This document shows, in pieces, positions 8,598 through 16,912 of a DNA stretch of 17,823 nucleotides (position 1 is its first letter; each line of letters begins with the position of its first letter). The notes under the pieces were generated by a model. The model saw only the letters and a program-made list of their open reading frames with translations, did no database searches and was not told the DNA's origin. The DNA is from Phoronis ovalis. Its lineage: Eukaryota > Phoronida > Phoronidae. The DNA is taken from assembly GCA_028565635.1 (NCBI GenBank), contig JAOXYB010019593.1, forward strand, positions 1-17,823, in the 5' to 3' direction. The position numbers and the translations under genes were made by a program.

Positions 8598-9445
8598 AAT
8601 GTATAAATAATCGAAATTTCGCAATAACTTTGGGGAAAACATAATTTCCTTCAAGGCACCTGAATAAAAGTGAAAACGGCGATACCACCTAATGTAGGAC
8701 GTGGTATTTTGAATTTTTCAAATGCTGATTTTTTTATGAATTATGTTTTAAAAACTTGGACGTAAAATCGACATAGAAAACAAGTACTTTTAAAGTATCT
8801 CGCCAGATGTCGCCGAAAATCATAAGGAAGATAGTTAGAAGAGCTTTATACACAAGGGACAATGCCAACATACGAAATATGCAGAATCACTGTGTGATGA
8901 TTATCACAGTTTTCTATGTGACATGTAAAAAATTGCCAAAACATTCCACATGGGAGTTTCTTTTCCATAACGTTTACGAAGTATAAATATGTTTGTGACT
9001 ATTTTTTTCTTCATGAAGTTTCAAAATATTATTTATAACTTGTTTGGTATAATCGGATAGTTTGCTTTTAAGCGGCATGCTTCTCGTTACTTTTTGGGAG
9101 TGTCCTAAAGTTCATGTTACGCAAGTGCTAGACAAAAGATTCTTTACACGGATGGTGTTCTTCTCGATTGATATGCAAATTACCACCGTGTTCCTTTAGT
9201 GTTGATTTCCCATGTAAAGCGAATGCAGCGACATCTGGCGAGATACTTGTTTTCTTTGTTGGTTTTACGTACAAGTTTTTAAAACATTTTTCATTAAAAA
9301 AGTGAGCATTTGAAAAATTTCAAAATACCACTTTCTACATTAAGTGGTGTCGCCGTTTTCATTTTTATTCAGGTACCTGGAAGGAAATTGTGTTTTTCCC
9401 AAAATTATTGCTGAATTTCGATCATTTATACATTATGAGATCAAC
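8587..9445. mobile_element. 859-bp element with about 220-bp terminal inverted repeats
   Basis: Arm 8587-8813 is the reverse complement of arm 9228-9445 at clearly over 80% identity, with small indels. Both arms begin GTTGAT.TCATAATGTATAA read inward and end at TCTCGCCAGATGTCGC. The 414-bp centre has no ORF of note. This is the form of a long-TIR or fold-back non-autonomous transposon. No certain target duplication is seen; TTCGTT occurs on the left at 8584-8589 and on the right at 9452-9457, which is weak evidence. Confidence 0.8.
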
Positions 9446-10599
9446 AATACGTTCGTTACATCGGTGGGTCATCATGTATAACTCGGAGAAGCACTCATAG
9501 GAGGGAGTCGTGTACTTTTTGTGTTGTGTGATTTATGGGTTAAAAATAAACTGCATTGTTTCCGGGTATTACGAAATTGGAACAGATTCCCGTGGAAAAT
9601 TACAGAGTCAGTAATTTAGATGCATGCTTTGGGATTATAGGGCGACATCTAGTAAAAGTAAGAGTATAAAACATACCAAAACAGTACGCCACTGGATCAG
9701 GTGTAGCTCATAAGCTTGTTCTATAGAATCTGGGACTACTATAAACCATAATTTATAATAGCCTCAGCATAAGACATTTAAATAGTAAATTACTGTAATT
9801 GTTGCGATAAAAATAAATTCGGTGGTAAAGCAGTACACTGATCACATCTACAAAATAAATGATGAACAGTTAGTCCTCCCAGTCAGAAACAAGAAACCAA
9901 ACAAAAAAAATATACGATGAGGTTAGGATATTTTTCAAGAATTTGAGTAATTATGTTCTTAACTCGAATCGGTGACAGTTATATTAAATTTACTGTGAGG
10001 AAGTTACCGTAATAGTAAATTCGATACGTGTAAACGTTCATCATGTACCAGTATATAAAATTCAAATAAAAGAACTGTTAGTACAACTCCACCTAAAAAA
10101 ACTGAAATTGACTATTTGGATCTGACGTAATTTTTCACACCTTAGTAACTATGACTTAATATATAATAAATACCTAATAATACGCAATAGTAACTAAGGT
10201 ACATAAACTAACTAAGACAGCAGGGGGCAAATTCAAGTTTACGGGTTTTATTTCCTCCTTAAGCGCATAAGACATTGTAAACAGCATAACTGCTACAGGG
10301 TGTCTCAGAAGTGTGTACAATCGACAGTCAATTTTTTCTTGATATACGAACAGCAGTTCATGCAGTCTACAATGTACAAGCATCGTTAAGTATATCTGGG
10401 TCGTAAAGGAAATGAAATGATAAATACTGAAGCCAATCTTTTAAATAAACAAATATAATTATTATATTTTTTATAACATCTCTTAATGTCTAATCGGTAT
10501 GAACTCAGTTGATTGTCCACGAAAGTCTTCAAGTTTTTTTCCTTTACTTTGTACATGTTTATAGTTGTTGTCACTAAGTTTGAAGAAAACATGGCGCTT
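9446..10599. other. AT-rich DNA, no gene seen
   Basis: ORFs on the minus strand at 10174-10383 and 10386-10592 have no recognisable features. GCGACATCT at 9642 echoes the inner end of the preceding element, which is probably a chance or a short fragment. Confidence 0.4.
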
Positions 10600-10879
10600 C
10601 CTAGACTTGCTCAAGTCCCTATGAACTTAAAAAAAAAAAAAATATTAATGTTTATTTCTCTTTTTTATGTCATCAGTGTTTTTAATTATCTCGAAATTTT
10701 TTTTTTTTTTACTATCATATATATGTTGAGTATTAGCCGGACGGCAAACACCCAACATATATATGATAGTAAAAAAATATTTTTTTCGAGATAATTAAAA
10801 ACACTGATGTAAAAGACATAAAAAAGAGAATTAAACATATTTTTTTTTTTAAGTTCACAAGGACTTGAGCAAGTCTAGG
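10600..10879. mobile_element. 280-bp hairpin MITE
   Basis: Arms 10600-10729 and 10753-10879 form a nearly perfect inverted repeat around a 23-base loop. Ends read CCTAGACTTGCTCAAGTCC and GGACTTGAGCAAGTCTAGG. If TA (10602-10603 and 10876-10877) is taken as the target duplication, the element is GACTTG...CAAGTC, which would fit a Tc1/mariner-type MITE; that assignment is inference. Each end itself contains GACTTG/CAAGTC as a small palindrome. Differences between arms are mainly in the lengths of A and T runs, so the insertion is young or maintained by conversion. It abuts the repeat starting at 10878. Confidence 0.85.
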
Positions 10880-11270
10880 TGGGGGTGTGCAGCCGAGTTG
10901 AACATTTTGGATTCGGATTGTATACTTTTTACTGTATTTTTTTTGGATTGCTACCGTAACGATATTCAAAAATTTGGATTGCTACCCACTGCTTACAGCA
11001 AATAATTTTGACTAATTTCAGGTTTGTATCCATAATTCCATAAATAAATTTTGGAATTTGGTTTGTATCTGTGAGTTTGCGTAAAAATGGATTGCTATAC
11101 TCAAATATTTTAAAATTTTGGATTGCTATCCTAATATTTCACAAAATTTGGATTGCTACCTTAACATTTCCAAAAATTTGGATTGGGTTTACTACCACAA
11201 GCTATATAAAATTTTGGATTGGGTTCCGCGGCACATCCCCGTAGTCAAAAATCCTTGAGTACCCCCCGGG
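10878..11270. mobile_element. CCCGGGGG-family repeat with intact 3' end
   Basis: 10878-11095 is homologous to 6412-6628. It continues with degenerate units AAAATTTGGATTGCTACC about 29 bp apart (near 10971, 11113, 11144, 11174, 11209). It ends GCGGCACATCCCCGTAGTC...AAAAATCCTTGAGTACCCCCCGGG at 11270. That end is the imperfect reverse complement of the 6385-6430 start, so the whole family has terminal inverted repeats of about 45 bp. The left terminus is missing here; the hairpin element takes its place. Confidence 0.8.
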
Positions 11271-11835
11271 ACCCCACACGGTAGGACATCAGGGTTTATG
11301 ATTTAAGAAAGCAGCTCTTTAAAGTTGAGGTCCCTAGCTGTAATTTTTGGCATAAATGATGTTTGCAAGTGTTCCCTAAATTAATCTTCTACTGAAGTCT
11401 GTTATATGATAAAATTTTATTCATAAAGTATTTAGCCCCATGAGAGGAAACAGCCAGGGAACTTGGCAACAGTTACACTTTTCTCCATTAGATGGCGCTT
11501 TCTTACAGAAAAAAGTACACTGTGGCTAAGGTTGCAACTGACAATGTAATTAGTATATTACATACTTTTACCATTTGTAAAGAGTCGAATTTTTTAGAGG
11601 TAACTATGTGACTAAATAGTAAATACTCTAGGACGAGTAATTTCATAGATGGACCATGTTAAACTTGTAGAACTCAACTTAACAACCATTTCATGATATC
11701 ATGGATCAAGCTAAGCAAGAAATTAAAAATACATTATATATATTTGTAAAACTCTGATATCTTTCACAATTTATTCAATCTGGAATGAATTCCTAAATAC
11801 AGCAGACCTTGTCTTCATAACATAAATGTTGACTA
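11271..11835. other. AT-rich spacer, no feature seen
   Basis: No ORF, exon border with coding potential, or repeat that I can support between the GC-rich repeat end and the transposon. Confidence 0.4.
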
Positions 11836-11863
11836 CTTACCAGGCGCGGATACAGAGAGAATA

Positions 11864-12265
11864 ATAATTATGAAACAAGAATTTTGGAAGAAAATATTCA
11901 GTTTGTAAATTTTTATCATCACATATATTACCCCTATCTCACCTATATTAAACCATAATTTTTTTCTCAGATCTGCAAACTAGTGCATATGTAACTAGAG
12001 TCACGTGACAGCATAAGCTATAAGCAGCTCCTATAAGGATTAAGAACACTTGCAATGGACTGTATATTTCTTACTTCAGGGAAACTGCATCCCCTATTTT
12101 AGAGAAGCTGTGACTGAGAGCTGGCTATACAGTAGTTAAAGTGTTCGAAGCTGAACTGGGTCTTGATTTTTATCAGAAAATTAATATTCGCTCGTTCCGT
12201 ATTTTTAAATGTCAATGTTATTTCCCATTTAACATTTGAGTTATTTGTTTTTAAAAAATCACAGC
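11864..12265 (+). repeat. Internal direct repeat A, left copy
   Basis: Matches 13280-13670 in the same orientation over about 400 bp with indels. Shared landmarks are ATTATGAAACAAG, TTTTTTCTCAGATCTGCAAA, ACTAGAGTCAC, CATAAGCTATAAG, GCATCCCCTATTTTAGAGAA and TGAGAGCTGGCTA. Confidence 0.85.
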
Positions 12266-12543
12266 ACTTGTTTGCTTTAACCCATATGAGCTTGGATTAA
12301 CTTATCTCAATGTACTGGCTATAATATCTTAATCAGTGTTCCTACTACATGTATCCAATAATCCTGCATACCAAATTTAATCCTTCTCTTTAACAGCATT
12401 AATAACTGTAAGATAATAAAGCTTTAATCATTTCGGTGATACGGGTGTGATTAAAGTGATCGGATGTGTGAAATTGAAATATCCATTATAAATAATTCTG
12501 TGTTTTGTCCAACATATTAAATCAAAGTTCACGAGTCTAAATT
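12266..12543 (+). repeat. Internal inverted repeat B, left copy
   Basis: Reverse complement is found at 13743-13985. Landmarks in the left copy are TATGAGCTTGGATTAACTTA, CCAAATTTAATCC, GGTGTGATTAAAGTGATCGG, TCCATTATAAATAATT and GTCCAACATATTAAATCAAA. The left copy is about 35 bp longer through indels. The ORF 13851-14081 lies in the right copy plus the hairpin and is not a gene. Confidence 0.85.
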
Positions 12544-12620
12544 AATGGTATAACATAAAAATATAATGTTTGAACCACTGTAAGATATATTTGAGTTTAA
12601 TTTAGACTCGTGAACTTTGA
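12523..12620. repeat. Perfect 22-bp stem with 54-base loop inside the transposon
   Basis: 12523-12544 and 12599-12620 are exact inverted repeats (TCAAAGTTCACGAG... against ...CTCGTGAACTTTGA). The right arm ends directly where the cargo segment starts. The loop sequence recurs at 13685-13742 in the right half of the element. Confidence 0.85.
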
Positions 12621-13033
12621 CTTCGAATATTCGGATTGATGGAGATCTAGATGTTGATATTATCTTAGAAGAAAACTACGGAATTTGGCCTACGTCTAGT
12701 GGTAATGTTTTAATATGTTACAATCAGCTTTGTTATAAGCTTGATCCTATAACAGGAACTATCGTAGTGCAAGAAGAAGTATATGTAGGAGATGATTCTT
12801 CTTTCAAATTGAATAATAATGTGGAATTTTTCGGTATTTTAGGAATGCATGGGCTTGCCATGTCTGTAAGTAATGAAACTTGTTTCGTATGTAAAACGTT
12901 TCTCATACCAGACGAAGATAAATTGCCTAGTACATTAATTAATAAAGAGACAAATGTGCTTTGTAAACCAAATGGTGATACAATTAATTGTACCAATGAG
13001 TGCCGAACAAGTGACGATCTTAAACACGCCTAG
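12614..13033 (+). CDS. Unrecognised cargo ORF inside the transposon
   Basis: Open from just after the TGA at 12611 to TAG at 13031-13033 (about 139 codons); the first in-frame ATG is only at 12845, so it is not an ordinary full-length ORF. It reads as protein: acidic start DGDLDVDIILEENYGIWPTS, then GNVLICYNQLCYKLDPITG, NVEFFGILGMHGLAMS, and a cysteine-bearing end with CFVC, LCKP and CTNEC. It lies between the duplicated internal blocks, in the only part of the element that is not repeated. Likely explanations are a captured host exon or a remnant of an element-encoded protein. It shows no transposase motif I recognise. On the opposite strand a shorter ORF is its shadow. Confidence 0.4.
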   Translation, partial: TLTSNIRIDGDLDVDIILEENYGIWPTSSGNVLICYNQLCYKLDPITGTIVVQEEVYVGDDSSFKLNNNVEFFGILGMHGLAMSVSNETCFVCKTFLIPDEDKLPSTLINKETNVLCKPNGDTINCTNECRTSDDLKHA

Positions 13034-13279
13034 CTTTATATGTAACACAATGGGTCCTTACCATCTCTGGTTTTTCATATTTGCATACTGGTACTTGTTT
13101 ATTAGCTATTTAATTTTGTGTTAAGACCTATTGACGAAACTTTAGATTTTATTTTTTAAGATTACATATTTGACAGGTTTTAATTTATTTATTTATTTCT
13201 TTTAAAATGTTGAAAACAAATATTTTCATTTTTTTGTAAATTGTAAAAAATTGAAAAATTCTATTAAAAAAAAATTAAA

Positions 13280-13670
13280 TAACAATTATGAAACAAGGAT
13301 TTTGAGGGAAAATATTCAGTTTGTAAATTTCTAATCATCGTTACACTTATCTCATCTATATTAAGTCATACATTTTTTCTCAGATCTGCAAAATGTATAT
13401 ATAACTAGAGTCACATGAAAACATAAGCTATAAGAACACTTGCAATTGACCGTTTATTTCTTACTTCAGGGAATCTGCATCCCCTATTTTAGAGAAGCTG
13501 GGACTGAGAGCTGGCTACAGTAGCTTTAGTGTTGGAAGCTGAGCTTAATTCCTGGGTCTTGATTTTAAGTTATCAGAAAATAAATTTTCGCTCGCTCTGT
13601 ATTTTTAAATTTGTTATTTCCTATTTTTATAACATTTGAAATATTTTTCTTTTAAAAAATAACAACAAGT
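13280..13670 (+). repeat. Internal direct repeat A, right copy
   Basis: Second copy of 11864-12265, diverged by substitutions and small deletions, for example loss of the AGCAGCTCCTATAAGGATT segment. Confidence 0.85.
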
Positions 13671-13684
13671 ACATGTCATGTTAT

Positions 13685-13985
13685 GTTATGTTATAACATA
13701 ATAATATAATGTTTGAACCATCTGATATGTTTGAGTTTATTTTAGACTCCTGAATTTTGATTTAATATGTTGGACAAAATGCCAAATTATTTATAATGGA
13801 TATATCAATTTCACACATCGGATCACTTTAATCACACCCATATCATCAAAATGATTAAGCTTTACCCTTTGCTAATGCTGATAAAGAGACGGATTAAATT
13901 TGGTATGTGGGGAACACTCATTAACATATTATACCCAGTACACTCAAATAAGTTAATCCAAGCTCATAAGGGTAAAGCAAACAAG
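13685..13985. repeat. Right copy of block C and inverted block B
   Basis: 13685-13763 repeats 12548-12623 directly (AACATAATAATATAATGTTTGAACCA). 13743-13985 is the reverse complement of 12266-12543. The order C then inverted B differs from the left half (B then C), so one half has been rearranged. Confidence 0.8.
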
Positions 13986-14011
13986 GAACAAAGAAACTGT
14001 TGGGAAGCAGA

Positions 14012-14043
14012 GGAAAACGGTCAAGAACCCTTGACCGTTTTCC
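14012..14043. repeat. Perfect 14-bp hairpin near the right end of the transposon
   Basis: GGAAAACGGTCAAG at 14012-14025, loop AACC, then CTTGACCGTTTTCC at 14030-14043. A subterminal hairpin like this may serve transposase binding or transposition of the element. There is no left-end equivalent. Confidence 0.85.
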
Positions 14044-14156
14044 AAGAAACAAGAAACCTGATTTTCATAGGGTCTTCATAGAATGTTTTCTCTCAGAAAT
14101 TTCGTGACCGTGTTCTAGAAAACAGTGGAAACCCCCTTGTATCCGCGCCTGCTTAC

Positions 14157-14527
14157 CCTAAAAAATTCTCAACAAAATAACAATTATCAGCTACTACCCG
14201 ATACTATCACTAACAAAATAAAAACACAATTTAAAATTTTGTTCACACGGCATTGGTGACTTTTAATAACAAAATATTTTTGTGCCCCCATTAATCAATG
14301 TGATAACACTGTTATCACATAGAAACAAGGAATGTAACTACTGAGACATTTTACTTTATTTTTCGAAATCAACGACTAATTATGCAGCATTTTCATAAGT
14401 ATTGTCTGGGAATTGCTGGCAAGAAGTTGAACAGTGCAATGTCTACCTTTCATTACATATCCATCCCCGAAGCTGAAGAATATCTATCTATTGGAAAACT
14501 ATGGCATATTTTTTAACCAATCCTGTA
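14157..14527 (-). other. CutC 3' UTR and downstream DNA
   Basis: Read on the minus strand, AATAAA lies at 14360-14355, about 170 bases after the CutC stop, a good polyadenylation signal. A perfect palindrome with 11-bp arms and one central base (ATGTGATAACA-C-TGTTATCACAT) lies at 14298-14320, just past it. The transposon end at 14151 is close by but outside the mRNA. Confidence 0.5.
14298..14320. repeat. 23-bp perfect palindrome
   Basis: Arms 14298-14308 and 14310-14320 with one centre base. It could be a dimeric protein-binding site or chance. It is close to the expected CutC cleavage site. Confidence 0.7.
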
Positions 14528-14797
14528 TTACGTTGCCCCACCCGCAGACGCTATTTGTTTCCATATTCTTACAGCTATGTCTGCCATTTGCTGAACAACT
14601 CCTGCATCTGTCCGCTTAATTGTATATTCCGACGACGCTGAGCCCATTGATGAATCGAGATTTCTATACTGCATATAAGATGGCTGGGAGTATCTAGCGG
14701 AACAGTGGAATTCCTCAACATTTGCGTTGGTTAATATTCGTTCTAAGTTCCGTTTATTTATCCCACCACCAGGGAGGATAATAATCCTACCAGAAGC
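14528..14797 (-). CDS. CUTC: CutC last exon
   Basis: Acceptor TTTCTAG before GCT at 14797, phase 0; 89 codons and TAA at 14530-14528. It encodes GRIIILPGGGINKRNLERIL, EEFHCSARYS and SSEYTIKRTDAG, the C-terminal strands of the barrel. The final WKQIASAGGAT is not conserved in the family. Confidence 0.93.
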   Translation of the reverse strand, partial: ASGRIIILPGGGINKRNLERILTNANVEEFHCSARYSQPSYMQYRNLDSSMGSASSEYTIKRTDAGVVQQMADIAVRIWKQIASAGGAT

Positions 14798-16912
14798 CTA
14801 GAAAGATAACATATGAAAACATCAAAACTACTTGGTTTAATACATCCCATCTAGGGAGGGGAGGCACTTTTAAAAAGAACTTCTCTCTTAGTCAATCTTT
14901 GGGCATAATACTTATTAATGCTGTAATACAACAAAGGATTAAGTAGATTGTGAGTGATGAGGTCTTCCAAAATGCTCCTTCTCTTGCACTCATCAGATAG
15001 ACCTTAAGTAAAAAATCTCCAAATAGTATATTATGCTAAAATAATTTTTACAATCACTGTAAGTTTAAATTAGCATTCAGTGTAAAGTAACCTAAAATGT
15101 AGTTAGCATATAAAATCTCTACCTTTTCCACCATTTTCTTTATAACAGGCAAGCCTTCCAATACAGTAGAATCTTGTCCGCTAGTAAGCACACGATGAAA
15201 TCCAAGATCTATGATGTCCTCCAGACTTTGTTCCCAGTCTCTTGTCATATCAAAGGCTCGATGAAATGTAACTGCTTTTGGCCTAGCCATAGCTAAAATA
15301 CAGATATATCAATATTCCCCCAATAACACAATTGCATTAAAGTTCAAATAAATGGCTTGTTCTAGCAGAACCTAAAAGACAGGAAATATTATTTAAGTTG
15401 ATTGAAATGTGAGAGAGCTTCAACACAAAAATGTTTCAAGACTTTGGTCCAGCCATAGAAAAAAAACAGGCAGATATTTCAATTTAGGCAAAAAGTTATG
15501 CACTGGGAAAACAGTATGAAAATATTTTACCCACAAGTTCCTGGCATCTTCTTTTATCAACAGAACCATCACTAAATAATACAAGAATAAAAAATGAACA
15601 TGAAGACAATGTAAAAAGATATCTAACAAATGTTCAGCTCTACGTTGATTCTGCCAGCTTTGGTTTCGACACATATCCTACTATTTCATCTGAATTCTAT
15701 AGTTGGACTAGTGAAAAAGTTATTCAAATCTTGGTAGTTATTCAGATCAAAAAAGGTTCTGTTAGGAAGTGAAGAATCTTATAGAGCCTTTTCTAGTACG
15801 TTTCAAGTCATGTTCACTTGAGATCTGAGGATCAGCCTAGGATTCAGTACAGTTTTTCTGCTAATTATTTTATATATAATTTACTGATAAAATGTAATTT
15901 ACATTTTCGAAATATATGGAAGATTCAGGAAAACATATTTGTTGATCCATTAATTTTGTTGTAGAATAAATAATGGCGATGTAGTCCACATATTTCTTAG
16001 TGACAAACATGGGAAATTGCAATTAGAAAAAGTTATATTATATGCTGCTTGGTGATGATTTGCGTACCTGATGAGACATGCTAATGATTCAAACTTAATC
16101 TATTTCTCTTTCCTGATAGAATAATTAACAATGTTTTCCACAAAAAACTTATACTTGCTCAGGGCACCAATGAACTTTAGTACATAAACCTTGTATTATT
16201 TATCCCAATTTTTGGGGTTTAAATAATATCATTGGCCCTGGTAAATGTATAATACACTATTATACGGACAACACTGATTAGTAATACTGATTATGTTTTT
16301 GGTTATGACGCACGGCAGGTTTTTATTTGTCAGATCAAATGTGTAAGGAATGCGTTTACCTTGTATTGACTGCTACTGAGCGAATGTCAAACAGACCGAT
16401 AAAAAATTATGATGAGTGGGTCAGCTAGTGCAAGTAGGCTGGAATACTATGGAGATACAAAGAGTTTCCCCTGGCTCTTAATAAATCATGTGGATGTATG
16501 AAACCTGTATCATATTGATGATAACCATTAAGGTGAAGTTTTAGACATTTTAGTATCAATTGCCACTTATGCAGGTTGTTACTTTCACCACCAGGTGGCG
16601 GTGTATCACAAGGACTAGATTTTGGTGAAGATTTAGATCCGGAAACGATCCATAACGACCTGTATGTAATTCACTATCCAGAAAAATTACCTGGCAAAGG
16701 TCTTTTCTCTATAAAGCACCATTTAGTTTTAAAATGTGTCACTTACGGATTTAACATTCCAAACACAAATCCGTCAGCTTTGTCACCCAACATAAGCATA
16801 TCTTGTTTCATGACTTCAAATTCATTTTCTGTGTAAAGAAAATCACCACCTCTGGGTCGTATCATTACAAGAACTGGAAGTCTTAATTTTTCTTTAATAA
16901 CAGATAATGTGC
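14528..16912 (-). CDS. CUTC: Copper homeostasis protein CutC family (3' four exons)
   Basis: Joining 16747-16912, 15531-15571, 15123-15292 and 14528-14797 on the minus strand gives 214 residues in frame, against 273 in human CUTC, so about the first 60 residues lie on exons beyond the right edge. Seen in order: the strand/loop LPVLVMIRPRGGDFLYTENE, GADG-like KADGFVFG, DGSVDKRRCQELV, VTFHRAFDM, LGFHRVLTSGQ, LEGLPVIKK, GRIIILPGGGI and EFHCSARYS, all hallmarks of the CutC TIM barrel. The family is linked to copper binding and homeostasis in the cytosol and nucleus; its catalytic role, if any, is unsettled. Introns are 1175, 238 and 325 bp, all GT...AG. No disabling change is seen. The last exon contains GTAAGA, a possible donor, but reading through gives a normal C-terminus. 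Confidence 0.95.
15123..15292 (-). CDS. CUTC: CutC exon with FHRAFD and LTSG motifs
   Basis: Acceptor TATTTTAG before CT at 15292; those two bases complete Ala from the previous exon. The donor AAG/GTAGAG lies at 15123/15122. It encodes MARPKAVTFHRAFDMTRDW, then LGFHRVLTSGQ and EGLPVIKKMVEK. The ATG at 15290 is internal, not a start. Confidence 0.95.
15400..15490 (-). pseudogene. Possible decayed copy of a CutC exon start
   Basis: Reading the minus strand from about 15485, the sequence TTGAAATATCTG...CTATGGCTGGACCAAAG parallels TTGATATATCTG...CTATGGCTAGGCCAAAA at the real exon border near 15318-15270. The AG of the acceptor is lost and the reading frame does not continue. It lies in the short 238-bp intron, between the 41-bp exon and the exon it resembles. 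It could be a partial exon duplication; the match is only about 60 bases, so chance is not excluded. Confidence 0.35.
15531..15571 (-). CDS. CUTC: CutC 41-bp micro-exon
   Basis: One base (T) completes Pro, 13 codons give DGSVDKRRCQELV, and a final G starts Ala. Acceptor TTATTTAG at 15572; donor GTGG/GTAAAA at 15531/15530. It matches the DG.IDK...C segment of animal CutC and links the exons on each side exactly in phase, so it is secure despite its size. Confidence 0.9.
16575..16699 (+). CDS. Possible exon with PPGGG motif, antisense in a CutC intron
   Basis: Acceptor context CCACTTATGCAG at 16574; one base completes a codon, then LLLSPPGGGVSQGLDFGEDL and DPETIHNDLYVIHYPEK. The PPGGG-S...DFG pattern recalls the conserved RVLxPPGGGS motif of Jupiter/HN1 (JPT) proteins, but only weakly. 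The end is uncertain: donors could be at 16661 (GTATGT) or 16699 (GTCTTT). Continuing past them the ORF runs into the antisense of the CutC exon and is not credible there. No partner exon is found in the window. Confidence 0.3.
16747..16912 (-). CDS. CUTC: CutC exon with MIRPRGGDF motif
   Basis: Acceptor GATTTCAG at 16913; two bases complete a codon from the missing upstream exon, 54 codons follow, and CC waits for the next exon. Donor CC/GTAAGT at 16747/16746. It encodes TLSVIKEKLRLPVLVMIRPR, GGDFLYTENEFEVMKQDM and KADGFVFGMLN. Confidence 0.95.

Larger units (their letters stand above)
11836..14156. mobile_element. 2.3-kb non-autonomous DNA transposon with TIRs and target duplication
   Basis: Left end CAGGCGCGGATACA at 11841-11854; right end is its exact reverse complement at 14138-14151. 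Both sides are flanked by CTTAC (11836-11840 and 14152-14156), a 5-bp target duplication. The element proper is 11841-14151 (2311 bp). The CAG.GGCGGAT. type terminus resembles hAT elements, but hAT normally makes 8-bp duplications, so the class is uncertain. No transposase ORF is present. Internal order: A (about 11864-12265), B (12266-12543), C (12544-12620), cargo (12621-13279), A copy (13280-13670), C copy (13685-13763), inverted B (13743-13985), a hairpin, then the right end. Confidence 0.85.

Noticed and set aside
10513-10969. ORFs on both strands over the hairpin.
   Set aside because: They are translations of the MITE arms and of the adjoining repeat; no domain is visible.
12733-12996. 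Minus-strand ORF of 87 codons.
   Set aside because: Shadow of the transposon cargo ORF; the + frame is longer and more protein-like.
13851-14081. Plus-strand ORF of 76 codons.
   Set aside because: It runs through inverted block B and the terminal hairpin of the transposon.
14563-14575. GTAAGA in the CutC last exon as a splice donor.
   Set aside because: Reading through gives a stop at the expected protein length and a polyadenylation signal follows; no further CutC exon is needed.
14434-14619. Plus-strand ORF of 61 codons.
   Set aside because: Antisense of the CutC last exon and 3' UTR.
15420-15674. Minus-strand ORF of 84 codons taken as one protein.
   Set aside because: It contains the 41-bp CutC exon in another frame; the rest is intron.
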